From: Clitopilus passeckerianus
Taxonomy: Eukaryota; Basidiomycota; Agaricomycetes; Agaricales; Entolomataceae
Length of the DNA: 64,000 nucleotides
Assembly (NCBI GenBank): GCA_944990035.1
Contig: CALYLX010000123.1
Coordinates: 124,001-188,000 of the forward strand
Reading direction: 5' to 3'
In this document: positions 1-10,283 of the stretch, piece by piece
Numbering within the stretch: the first letter of the stretch is position 1
Layout: every line of letters begins with the position of its first letter
Position numbers and translations under genes: made by a program
Notes under the pieces: generated by a model
What the model was told of the DNA's origin: nothing
Databases searched by the model: none
The model's input: the letters and a program-made list of their open reading frames with translations, nothing else

Positions 1-1
1 C

Positions 2-172
2 TTTCTCCAACAAGTGTACACTGTCATCACAAAGCTTGTCACTTCACTTGGGCTCGTCTTGGAACATGATAAGACAGAGGTCTTCCATTTTTCTCGCAAG
101 CACAATGATGTCAACCCTGCCATTGACTTGGGCTTTGCAGAAAATTTATATCCTAGTTTGCGAAAGCAGTCC
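2..172 (+). pseudogene. LINE reverse transcriptase fragment (Tad-like)
   Basis: The frame starting at base 2 reads a block typical of the reverse transcriptase of Tad-type LINEs, including GLVLEHDKTEVFHFSRKH, followed by a short NPAIDLGF-like segment. This is the end of the palm region. The frame breaks soon after base 172 and the expected thumb region does not follow. The element runs off the left edge, so only this tail is visible. It is read in the same direction as the RNase H block at 2110-3735, and both may be parts of one element interrupted by the antisense block at 490-2090. Seen: the motif string. Known: this string is characteristic of fungal LINE ORF2. Confidence 0.75.
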
Positions 173-489
173 GGCGGGTGTATCTAATACAAACAGTAAA
201 GACATTGACAGTAAGGTCTGTACACTAAGTATGGCAGCAAATCAAAAGTGCAAATCTGAAATGAATATGTGGCTGCAAGCAGCAACTAGTGTCCAGCGGG
301 GCCCGGTGGGGGTAAGAGAAGCATAGTGAATTAGCACTTGCATGGAGTATGGCGCCATGTAAAGACAAGCGCTGGATACCCAGTTGGGCGTTGGCATTGT
401 GGCCGAGTCCAATTAGACCCGATCACGGTGGTATCGGCTGAGGATCTAGTTGATATTGAAGGGATTCTTCTAGAACACACATTTGCAGT

Positions 490-2090
490 CATCGGAAGAG
501 TGATGCTTGCCACAGTTGACGCACTTGGCAGAATGAGGGCAGGGGGTCCCATCTGGAGTAGGAGCCACTGAAGGGGTAGCATTGGCATTGCCCTTGCAGC
601 AAGACACTAGATGACGATAGAGAGCTACATTGTGAGGCCCCTGCAATGAGAGCAGACATCGCCTTTGACAGGGCATTTGTTTGCAGTATGGCCAAAGTGC
701 CAGCAGCGCCGACACTGAAGGGCTCCAGGCCTTTTTTCTGCACCGCGGAGTAGGCAGGAATGACCATAGACAAGGACATATATCCCATCTAGGTCACAGA
801 GGCGAGCACCCCAGCAGGTATCCCAGACCTAGAAGAAGACAGTGCAGGAGTCAGCCGTCTTTGAGTTGCAAACAACTCACAGAGAGGCAGCCAACTGTGC
901 ACTGTGAAGGGTATCCTGCCGTGAGTATAGACTCAATGGCAGAGTGGGATAGGGTAACCTCCTCCCCATCGGCGTTGACGATCTTGAGGTAGGACCGCGA
1001 CTGCGGTACCTCACAGGTGAAAGTGGGGGTGCTAGCTGAGAAGGCCTTGACCAGCCATTCGGAGACGATCTCAAGGTCGGCAGCATTGGGGACCTGAGTG
1101 GTGTGCATGAAGTAGCCTCCCATACCGAGGGAGGCAGTTTCAATGCAGAGTTTTGACCTCTTGGTGAGGCCACGATTGACTGTTGCCACAATAGTCTCAA
1201 GAGAGACTGAAGCATTGACAGTCACAGTGGGAATGGCAATGATTCTCTTGCGAGAAAGACCATGTGTAGTGGACTGCACCTTAACCTGGGTAGGTTTGGG
1301 TGCAGGAGAAGGATGGCCAGAGGCCTTCAAGTGAATGCAAGCAAGTTGCTCAGCATCCAGATTAGAATAGGCCCTGGCTAGAGCAGCTAGAGCAGTGATG
1401 TCACCACCTACTTTAGCACTAGAGCGCTTAATAGTGGAAGTGGAGGAAGCAGGTGCGACAGTGGCATTAGCTGCTGTTGCAGTTGTGACAACATGCACAA
1501 AAGATGCCCTTGGGCAAGACCTTCACACGACCACCAGATGGAGCAACACCTGCTACGTTGGCAGGGTGACCATAGGGACGAGCCAGGTTCTGGAGAGAAA
1601 CGGGAGAAGGAGCAGTCTTCCGACCCGAGTTAGGCCAGGAAGACGTAGGAGTGGGAGCGGACAGAGCAGGAGCGCCACCTGGGGTAGGGTTGGGGGTCGA
1701 GGAGGGTTGAGGACCAAATTTGAGGAGTGTGTCCCCTAAATTGCTGAAACCTGCCTGGAAGTTGGGAGGAGAGGAGTCACTATTCTTCTTGTGCTGCAGC
1801 CAAGGCCAAGCACAAGAAGCAACAATGGCTTCACCTTCAGCAATGCTCAAAGGCGCTCTACTGCGCAGAGGAGCAGTAATAGAATGAGCGGGGACCTGTT
1901 GCCAGGGCGCTCTTTCAGAAATATTGAGTTCATCCTTCTCAGAGGACATCTCGACGTCCTGAGTAGGATCCAATATGATCGGTCCAGATCAGGAGTTGGA
2001 GGCATAGTGGCAAGCTTCAGAGGAACTCCCAGACATAGTTTAGTGTCGATCCGACAAGAATTGAGCGAGATATTGAGAGAATAGAGTGAG
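490..2090 (-). pseudogene. LINE gag-like ORF1 remnant with zinc knuckle
   Basis: On the minus strand, several frames in succession give a proline/serine/threonine-rich N-terminal part (from about 1973, starting MDPTQDVEMSSEKDELN), a middle domain (about 1498-851) and a cysteine-rich end (about 715-470) reading CPHSAKCVNCGKHHSSDDC. The last part resembles the zinc knuckle of gag-like ORF1 proteins of Tad-type LINEs. The frame changes at least twice, so the gene is broken. It lies opposite in strand to the reverse transcriptase and RNase H fragments on either side, which suggests a nested insertion or an inversion inside an older LINE. It could also be a gag gene from another LINE family. Confidence 0.6.
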
Positions 2091-2109
2091 ATCACCACTT
2101 TGATGGTAG

Positions 2110-3735
2110 TGGTAAGAGATCAAGAAGCGCACCGCCTCTCCAACTCAAGAGTGTTTGGTGCTACTTGGGCTTCTACTTTAACCAGTCGCTGTCTTTCAGC
2201 CACCATGTCAAATACATCACTGGGTAGGGGGACTGAGTCTATTGCTGGTCTTCCTCCCATTTATTTGCACATTAGGAAGCTGGTTGAACGTGGCCAGGTG
2301 TGTATTGGCACACTGATTGGCAACCATCCTACGCTGTCGCTCATTAGTGACAAGCACCAGCTGTATGAAGAAACAATGCGCCTTTCTGCATCTCTTTCCA
2401 ACCTGTCATGTCAAGTGCGCAGCAACTTGCTCTTCACAGTTGTGAATTCTGATGCGCACACTGTACGCGTTTCTGAACCTCTCAATGCTGTACATGCAAA
2501 GGCAATCCCAGGCCTTTGCTTGTTGGATACGCACTCAAGCAGAATTATATTGGATACCGTCCTTGCTGCATCCAAGGATGCCATTGACTCTCATCGCACC
2601 CATTTAGATGTGATTCGCATGGATGCAGATCTGTCTGACACCACAGTGTTGGTGGCAGCTGATGTGTCTGTCCCCAAAAGCAGGAAGCACCAAGTGGTTG
2701 CTGCTTGCTCCCTTCTTCATGGCGCTTTTGGGCCAGGGGAATACACTATGGCATTAGGCAGGGTTCTCTCTGATGATGCTGAACTCGCAGTTATTGACTT
2801 GTCTATAAGCAAAGCTGTTCTGTGCAACAACTGTGTGAAGATAGTTGTGCTCTCAGACTAGACTAAAGCCATTTGGTTGGCTTTGGACCCGTCTCTCCAC
2901 TCTGGGCAGGGCCACTCACTGTCCATCTGCTCCAAACTACGTGCTTGGTTCTTAGGTGACCTTGGCAGGCACGTCCACTTTGTTCATGTCCCGTCAAGGC
3001 TCAGCTGGGACATCCATCACCGTGCTCACTTGGCAGCCACAGGCCTGTGTATGGGTGCTGGCAACAAACCCCAGACATCCTATGGGTATGCCTAGAAGTG
3101 TGCCGTTGACAGAATGTTGCATGAATAGACTTGTCTACTGCAGCAGCCTTTCTACTCTGGCAACAACTTCTTGCGTCTTACTCACAAAGGCGCCTCTCTA
3201 AGGCCTATGCACCTCAAAGGTGGACCTTGGCTGCATTGTATCAGTTCCTCCAATATGCATACCGTGCGTCTTACACATGTGGTCTTGGGCCATGCGTCCA
3301 TTGGCGAGTTCTGCACGCGCTTCAACCTAGATGGAAAGACCGTGTGTGCATGCAGCTGGTGTGTACTAGAAACAAGAGAGCATATCTTTCACCAGTATGC
3401 ATACTTTCAATGACAGCCTAACCAGCACTTGCGCAGGAAGCTGTCGTCCTTTTTGTTCTTTCTTGAGAACAATCTCGCTGCTTTTGTGTTTCCATTGCAA
3501 TAGCCTCCACTGCCATTTCCCAAAGCCAGAAAGACTTGGCAACATGTCCCACCTGACAAGGCTCCCATGCCTGCTCGTGGTGCCCCTCACGCTGCTGGAG
3601 GTTACCACCAACAAATGCCTGTAACAGGCTCCACTGCACTGCTGCGCCTGGATGATCTAGTCTGGGTGCCCAGTGCACACCAATTTGTTCGTAGGGAACA
3701 AGCCAAAGCATCTGGCATGTTTTTCCATGCATAAA
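2110..3735 (+). pseudogene. LINE ORF2 3' part: RNase H and C-terminal region
   Basis: The first part (to 2861) reads through a post-RT connector (ESIAGLPPIYLHIRKLVERG) and into an RNase H core with DDAELAVIDLSISKAVL. A stop at 2859-2861 interrupts it, and the same fold continues with ALDPSLHSGQGHSLSICSK and VPSRLSWDIHHRAH to about 3100. Further frames give a C-terminal cysteine/histidine patch (CACSWCVLETREHIFHQ) near 3350 and a tail to about 3735. Stops and frame changes show that the copy is dead. Known: this order (RNase H, RLSWDIHHRAH, CxxC...H patch) is typical of Tad-clade LINEs of Agaricomycetes. Confidence 0.75.
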
Positions 3736-3885
3736 AGTCAGTGCTCCACCCTTCATATAGCGAGTGGCCTGGCCTTCAGGATTTTCACTGCTTTTGCAGG
3801 GTGTTGCATGCTACCATACTCATTGATAGATTTATTCTCGGGGGCCACCCTAGCTGGCTCTTTGGTGCACCTCGTATACATTATA

Positions 3886-4096
3886 TAGTGGGCAACAAAA
3901 CCCTTCTAATAGTTGGTACTTTTTTAAAGATGTGTTAATAGCTGATGAAATAAATTATGTAAAATCTTGAAAATAATATATATTATAGTTCAATCTCTTG
4001 GCTTGATGCTGACATAACCCTGAGGCTGTACTTTCACTTTTAGCAGGTGTTTCACACAGTACAAGGTGGTGACCCATTGGAAAGATTTTGCTGCTA
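3886..4096. repeat. Left terminal inverted repeat of Tc1 copy 1
   Basis: This arm is the inverse of 5230-5438 with scattered substitutions and small gaps. It contains the stretch GTTTCACACAGTACAAGGTG, also present in the arms of copy 2. Confidence 0.85.
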
Positions 4097-4236
4097 AGTG
4101 TTCTGAATCCAGTAATCATGTGATAAGTCACATGATACTTGAGTTTGTTGATTGTAGTCAACAAAGTTATGTGACTAGAGTGGCAGTACATTATATATAC
4201 AGCTGACCCAAGTGGCTACTTTGCCTGCAACCCATT

Positions 4237-5151
4237 ATGTGCACTCTCACTAAGGCTCAAACTACTCATGTCATTGAACTACTTCATACCGGCCTCTCTG
4301 CCACTCATATCTATAAAGAGACTGGAATTGGCCTTGCTTCTATCAGCAGAATATGTGACAAGCACTGTTCTCACCTTCCCAAGTCATCTGGTGGCCGTTC
4401 TCCCAAGCTTACTCCGGCTAATATCAAATATACTAAACTCAACATGTGCATGGGCAAGATTTCTACAGCTGTCCAAGCTGCTAGGTCCCTTCAAGATATT
4501 ACCAACACAACTGTCACACCTCAGACAGTATGCAGAAACCTCAAAAACACTGGTTGGAAGTCTTTTAGAAAGGTGAAACGATCTGCACTTGACCAGAAGC
4601 ATATTCAGGCATGGAAGGAGTTTGCAGAGAGGCATAAGGAGTGGATTGTAGATGATTGGAAGAAGGTCTATTGGTCTGATAAGACTAAAATCAACCAGTT
4701 TGGGGCAGATGGAAATGAGAGAGTATGGGCAGGGAAGGAGGTGGGGCTTAACAAGCAACATGTCAAAGAAACCCAGAAATTTAGAGGAGGAAATATTATG
4801 ATGTGGGGCTGTATGGAGTGGGATGGGGTTGGATATGCTACAAGAATTGAAGATACTATGGACAAGGTTCTTTACACTTCAATTCTGGAAGAGGAACTTC
4901 AGGATAGCCTGAAGTACTATAAGATAAAAGTGAAGGATATAATTTTCCAGCAAGATAACGACCCCAAGCACACCAGCAACATGGCCAAGAAATGGGTTAA
5001 AGACCACAAGATGAAGGTTTTAATCTGGCCAGCAAACTCTTCTGATATGAACCTTATTGAACATCTTTGGGTTCATGTCAAAAAAGAAGAGCTTAGCAAG
5101 TACAATTCCCCACCTAGTAGAGTATTAGAACTTAATAGAGTCAATGCCTAG
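4237..5151 (+). pseudogene. Tc1 transposase, C-terminally truncated
   Basis: The frame opens at ATG 4237 with a helix-turn-helix DNA-binding region (AQTTHVIELLHTGLSATHIY), a second HTH near residues 75-110, and a DDE catalytic core. The catalytic residues are visible: the first Asp in YWSDKTKIN, the second in QQDNDPKHTS, and Glu in LIEHLW, 34 residues after the second Asp (DD34E). Compared with the copy at 10284-11289, 56 bp are missing near 5130, between two similar AGA(A/G)CTT sequences. The deletion shifts the frame and ends the protein about 40 residues early, after LELNRVNA. WSDE, the usual form of the first motif, reads WSDK here. The protein is probably inactive. Confidence 0.85.
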
Positions 5152-5229
5152 GAGGATTCAGGCAGTAGTTGAGGCCAAGGAAAAGTGGACTAAGTACTAA
5201 AATTCATGTATTTCTGTTTTCAAAATCAG

Positions 5230-5438
5230 TAGCAACAAAACTCTCCAAATGGGTCACCACCTTGTACTGTGTGAAACGCCTGCTAAAAGTGGAAGTACAG
5301 CCTCAGGGTTATGTCAGAATTAAGCCAAGACATTGAACTATGATATATATTATTTTCAAGATTTTACATAATTTATTCCATCAGCTATTCACATCTTTGA
5401 AAAAGTAGCAACCATTGGAAGGGTTTGGTTGCCCACTG
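5230..5438. repeat. Right terminal inverted repeat of Tc1 copy 1
   Basis: This arm is the inverse of 3886-4096. It ends in GTTGCCCACTG followed by the TA target site at 5439-5440. Confidence 0.85.
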
Positions 5439-5440
5439 TA

Positions 5441-6977
5441 TGTATTTTCTTTGTATTGTTCAATATACACACTATTTACAAACTCTTGCAGGAAAGGAAG
5501 GAAAGAATGTGTGCTTGTGGAATTAAAGCATTCTTGACCTACGAGAAGAAGGTATTGCCAAACATTGACTACCGACACATCAATGTCTGGCACAACAGAA
5601 AACTCTCTGGCCAAATCTAATTGGATGTTGAGAACAAGACAGAGCTGCATGGTCTTCTCCATTGGGCAGGTCTCAAATTCTACATAAAAGACTACTATCT
5701 AGAGCACTTAGAGGGCTTGGGCACTGCCAATAATAATTTTCTCTGCTATTGCTATAGTGCTGGGAATGTAGGCAACCTTCTAAGGTAGTCATCTGCCAAT
5801 TGGGCCAGGATCAACACTCGTGGGCTCTATAGACACAATATTGCTCTTGTTATTAGAGCCTCCCAGGACGACAATATCATTAATATTGTTGTTGTTTCTT
5901 GCCTTGAACTCTACCAACCTAGCCTCAAATTCTCCAAGCCTGAGCCCACCAAGCATAAGTCTACCAAGTCTATGTCTATTGAGCCTGAGCCTACCAGGCA
6001 TCAGCAAAAAAAACTCTAGCTTACAGCTGCCTTGCCTTAGCTTACAGATACTTGCAGTTGTCTCGCAGCATTTTGCAAGCTACTTAAGGCATGCAAGCTC
6101 TATAAGGCCTATAAGCTAGATTAGTGTTTTATAGTATAACTTGTAGTCGACTGGCCTAAAGTTTTTTTTGCTTTATTTTGTACTACAAGCTATTTTTAAG
6201 CACTAAAAAAAGTTTCAAAAATCTGCAAGTAATTTGAAAAACAGCTACAAGACAGCCTTCTGCAAGCCTAGTGAGATTTTGCTGATGGGAACTAGAAAAG
6301 GAAAGCTGCCAGCAGCTATTGCATCCCTTAACTTTCCTCCCCCACTGATCACATTGCCCATCTTCCTCTGGAAAAAGGTTTCCAAGTTCTCTACACCAAG
6401 AGGAAGTTTTATCTCAATAGCCTGGAATGTCTCTGCATTTTCAGCTTCAATTATTTGGACAGCAGCCCTTCTCTTTCCAAAGAGAAGTTAGCTTAGTTTC
6501 TATACTCAGAAAAGGTTAGAAAAGAGCTAATTGAAGAGTACTCAATGGAAAAAAAAGGACACAGAGAAGAGCTGGGAAAGGTTCTTTTTCTTGCTACTCT
6601 CAAGAGAAGCTATGCTGTGGCGGAGAATACATGGGCACCTGGGCACTAGTTCTCTATTACTAGTCTTGACAAATATAAGGGGTTCATTGGAACTTCCTTA
6701 TCTGTAGACCAGAAGAACCAGTTCATTTCTCTTCAAAGTATCTCTGGGAGGAGAATGGAGTGTTAGAGGGCATTTTAATTATGCTGTGCCACACAGGTGT
6801 ATAGGGGATTAGGTCAAAGTCGCTGCAGGCCCTCATGAAGAGAGGGAGGGAATAGTGGTAGAAGTAGGGGGGTCAGGAAAGGATGGTTTTATCATCATCA
6901 AGGAGAAGAAGGGCCAACTATTCTATTATTTTCAGGTGTAGAAAAAGGATATCCACTCTAATCCAGCTAGTAGATGT
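5441..6977. other. AT-rich stretch without recognisable gene
   Basis: Only short open frames occur. The block at 5820-6010 is low in complexity, with repeated CT-rich and Leu/Ser-coding triplets. Around 6570-6760 there are scraps that could belong to the KOW-type pseudogene just downstream, but no motif is clear enough to call. Confidence 0.5.
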
Positions 6978-7430
6978 GGCAAATATGTCCAAGTGCAGTC
7001 AGGGCCTTATCAAGGAATGGAGGGACAAGTGACCTTCATTTCTTCAAATAAAGATCATGTCACCATCCCTATCAATTTCCAAGGCTCTGATATGTTTACC
7101 TGCAGAAATGGCTGTTTGCAGGCCATTCCTAATGGCATTGATGCTGTTTGGAGTTTGGAAGGGATCTTCTCTTCAGGTATCAACCCTAGTATCTAAAGGC
7201 CCCAGGCTGAAGCAGCTAGCAAGCCAGAGGAAAAGGACCCAGACAATGATCTAAAGCCAGTGCCTGAGAAGCTTATTGGGCAGGATGTTTATGTGTACAA
7301 GAGGCCAATGAGGGCAGAATTGGAGTATTAAGAGAAGTAGGAAATGTGGAGGCTTTGGTAGAACTAAAGATCAGGGTAGCAGCTGGAAGCCAGTCTCAGA
7401 AATTCAAGCTTTCTCAACTGATTCACAGGT
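6978..7430 (+). pseudogene. KOW-domain (Spt5-like) pseudogene fragment
   Basis: Starting at 6981 the frame reads KYVQVQSGPYQGMEGQVTF, a good match to the KOW motif of Spt5-type proteins (basic and hydrophobic residues, then SGPYxGxxGxV). The frame stops at about 7195. A second KOW-like unit follows from about 7265 (LIGQDVYVYKRPM) and is completed in another frame (EGRIGVLREVGNVEALVEL), so at least one indel separates the two halves. Known: KOW motifs bind nucleic acid or RNA polymerase. Inferred: this is a dead copy of a multi-KOW protein. Whether it came from a cellular SPT5 gene or was carried by a transposon cannot be decided here. Confidence 0.55.
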
Positions 7431-7808
7431 GTGTCTTCTTTTCATCTTGTTATCAGTATATGCAAGACATCTCTAAATATATCTCCCTAAAAATTTGCTT
7501 TTGTGTTAATAAATTTAAAATAATAAAAATGTACTCAGCAAGTTTAGTTGTAAGGAGCACCAAAACCTTTTAGTAGGTCAAAGCCTTCTAATATGCAAGA
7601 AATAGCCTAGACAAATAGTCTTCTTACTTTGGGCATCTTTTTTGCTCCTGTCAGAAGCATACATAGGACTGTTACATTTTAAAGGAATTAAATACTTATT
7701 AGAAATAGCTAGGTTTACTACTCAAAATGTTTGGTGTTTCCTAAGACAATATTATATTCCTCTTGACACTGAGTTGTTCTTTGAGTCTTGCATAGCTTAC
7801 TTGATTGC

Positions 7809-8222
7809 TGTTGGAATATTGACGTGTCTGGATATGTGACACATCATGTGATATCACCTGACACGGCATGTGACTAAGGTCTAGGGTTATTCCATGACTC
7901 ATATGATATGTCATACATTGCATCATATATGACTTCATTACACACCACTATTACTATATATAGTTCCTCTTATATTCTGTACTATATTTAGCACATTCCA
8001 TGATGTTCTACATCATTCTATATGCTTACATACACAAGGTCTGTGCGCACTTCATACTTGTATATATAGTGTACATTCTGTGCCCTAATACAATAAGAGT
8101 TTTACCACTCATCCTTTACATAGCTAGTACTTGCTTAAGTCTCTACACTCAAGGTAAGTACTTTAGTAGTTGCACTTCCCCACTTGCTTGACAATTGCTC
8201 TAGCCAATTCAGGCCTGTAACA
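7809..8222 (+). mobile_element. Solo LTR of a Copia-type retrotransposon
   Basis: The block is 414 bp. It begins TGTTGGAATATTGAC and ends CAGGCCTGTAACA, the usual TG...CA outline with a short imperfect inverted end (TGTT/AACA). A TATATATA-type box lies inside near 7955. It interrupts an older DNA element at a point where the flanks align to that element's relative at 12415-14019, which supports both boundaries independently. The flanking five bases (ATTGC and TGACC) do not match, so no target duplication is preserved. No second LTR or internal retrotransposon region is present. Confidence 0.7.
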
Positions 8223-8285
8223 TGACCTTTTTATAATTGTAATAAATTATATTTTAGCATCTCCACTACAATTGGCTACTTTCCA

Positions 8286-8711
8286 ATGAATCACTATTTT
8301 TTTAAAAGTTCTATGTACTCTAAAACATTTAGATATAGTACTGACTGGCTTGATAGTATACTCTTATACTTTGATAAAGCTAATCTAGTGGTTGAAACCA
8401 ATGACTTATGGCCCCATACTAATTATGCAAAATTTAGCATGAATAGATTTTTCATTACTACTGTCTTAAATGACTATTTTTGAGGGGATTTGTATGTAGA
8501 TTATAAGGCAAACAGACCCATAGTAGTAGATATAATGTGCTTTTTAACTGAAATAGTGTTGGTGGTTCTGCAGGTTCTGAATATGTCACAGAATAATAAT
8601 AAATTAAGAATAAAGAACTTAACAGAGTGACTAAAGAAGGTTACACTATGGTTAAAAGTACTAGAACAAGACACTATTGGAGTTATGTGATTTATCACAC
8701 ATATCTATAAC
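8286..8711 (+). pseudogene. Unknown coding remnant with three TGA stops
   Basis: One frame runs from 8286 to about 8711 with only three stops, all TGA (near 8481, 8626 and 8686). The peptide between the stops is protein-like, with motifs such as LWPHTNYAKFSMNRFF, DYKANRPIVVDIMCFLTE and VLEQDTIGVM. The related element at 12415-14019 has a recognisable but more decayed version near 13380-13560. I do not recognise the family. It may be the cargo or transposase-associated protein of the surrounding element. The exclusive use of TGA fits TGG-to-TGA change at tryptophan codons. Confidence 0.45.
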
Positions 8712-9133
8712 CTAGTAGTCTTGAGAAAATAAGGACTAAAAGTTCAAAAAGAGCAGTTTTAATATAAATAATACATATATTTATAAAAAATAAGTACTGC
8801 AATGGTGAGAGTGTTTGTGCTGTTTACATATACTGATATAGTATTCAGAAAAATACTTGTACTATAATAGGGGCTTGGAAAAAGTATTTGAAGTGTTAAA
8901 TGCCTAGTTTCCCTATTTTTGAAGTATTGGCCAAATAATTGTCCATATGTTCCTCTGTTTTATTTGCGCTATATCTCCATCAATTTTAGTTCAAATCACA
9001 TAACTCTGATATATTCCAGAAGCTGAAATCAAACACTTTCTTTTATGTACTACTACTTTGGTACTTTAGATAAAGTTATTAGGCAAACACTCAAAAAGTG
9101 CGAAACATGCGGAAAATTGTTTGAGTCACTGTA

Positions 9134-9936
9134 TTGTCTTCACAGCCTTGTTTATGAGTTTGAGGGATCTACGTCTTGAGGAAGAGAAGATACAACCATT
9201 TTTCTAAAGTCACACCAAAATCAGGGCTCCTGCCAATCTGTACAGTCTCGGCTAGGCCCTGTTTAGGTGTGGGAAAATGGAGTCAGCTGGCTGTCCACTG
9301 TGCTCATTTTCTGGTATTCAACCATGTTTGGGACATTAAAGCTTCAACCTTCCTTGTTGGCCCAAATTATTCTGACTATTTCACTCACAACAATGTCTGC
9401 TACTATTTTTATGATACCAGAATTGCTATTTCATGCAAATATAGTGTCTGAATCATGTTTTTACTAAAATCAGGATTTGTGATGTGCACCAAATTGGGTA
9501 TATTTTGTCATTCATTTTTCACCAACTTGTGTTCTTCACATAAGAAAATTATACAGTCTCTTATGGTGTCAATACATAGACTACAGTCAAGAATTTATAT
9601 GTGGAAGGCCTTTGTGCTTAGATGTGGTTGAGTGTACAAATGAGGGGCAGTGTACAGATGACCAGGTAAACTCAGCAGAACAATATAACATAGCTTGTTC
9701 CATTTTGATGGGGTCTTAACTCACTTAGTTGTACCTTAAACCCAATTAAGACATTCTAAGCTGCAATAAGTTGGCCAAGATTGAAAAAAGCTATGTAATA
9801 TTTTTCTGATGCTCTGTATTATCGCGGCAATTCCGCTCACAGGCCCGTGATGCTTATTCAGTGTACAGCCACCAGAATGATGTCCTGGACACTTTTCAAG
9901 CAATTTCTGGGTGTTAGCCGTGAAATACTGCATATG
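9134..9936. other. Unassigned AT-rich spacer
   Basis: No domain or repeat could be recognised between the end of the old DNA element and the second Tc1 copy. The longest open frame (about 9176-9451, 91 codons) has no recognisable motif. Confidence 0.5.
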
Positions 9937-9938
9937 TA

Positions 9939-10145
9939 CAGTGGGCAACAAAACACTTCCAATGTTTACTACTTTTCCAAAGATGTGTTAATAGCTAATG
10001 AAATAAATTATGCAAAATCTTGAAAATAATATATAGTTCAATCTCTTGGCTTGATGCTGACATGACTCTGAGGCTGTGCTTCCACTTTTAGCAGGTGTTT
10101 CACACAGTACAAGGTGGTAACCCATTGGAAGGGTTTTGTTGCTAG
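9939..10145. repeat. Left terminal inverted repeat of Tc1 copy 2
   Basis: This arm is the inverse of 11331-11541 with few differences. It starts at the TA target site and ends before the TATATATAC-type promoter-like stretch near 10240. Confidence 0.85.
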
Positions 10146-10283
10146 GTGTTTTGAATCTAGTAATCATGTGATAAGTCACATGATACTTGAGTTTGTTAAT
10201 TGTAGTCAACAAGGTCATGTGACTAGAGTGTCAGTACACTATATATACAGCTGACCCAAGTGCTGCTTTGCTCCCAACCCATC

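Larger units (their letters stand above)
3886..5438 (+). mobile_element. Tc1/mariner-type transposon, copy 1
   Basis: The element is about 1.55 kb, bounded by inverted repeats of about 210 bp whose tips read TAGTGGGCAAC on the left and GTTGCCCACTG on the right, with TA on both outer sides (3884-3885 and 5439-5440) as the target duplication. The left tip carries one change (T for C) from the right tip. It encodes one transposase gene, which is truncated. A sister copy in the same orientation lies at 9939-11541. The two arms differ at many scattered positions, so this copy is not recent. Confidence 0.9.
7480..9131 (+). mobile_element. Old Tc1-like DNA element, split by an LTR
   Basis: The right end (about 8930-9131) is a diverged copy of the terminal repeat of the element at 12415-14019. 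It shares the CACTTTTTGA/AAAAAGTGCGAAACAT core and ends TTGTTTGAGTCACTG followed by TA (9132-9133). The interior (7480-7808 and 8223-8900) aligns in order with the interior of that element, for example the stretch before 7808 with that before 13080, and the block near 8500 with that near 13400. The solo LTR at 7809-8222 interrupts the alignment. The left terminal repeat was not found, so the start is approximate. Confidence 0.6.

Noticed and set aside
5820..6010. Leu/Ser-rich frame that looks like a membrane protein
   Set aside because: The sequence is low in complexity and the pattern comes from repeated CT-rich triplets.
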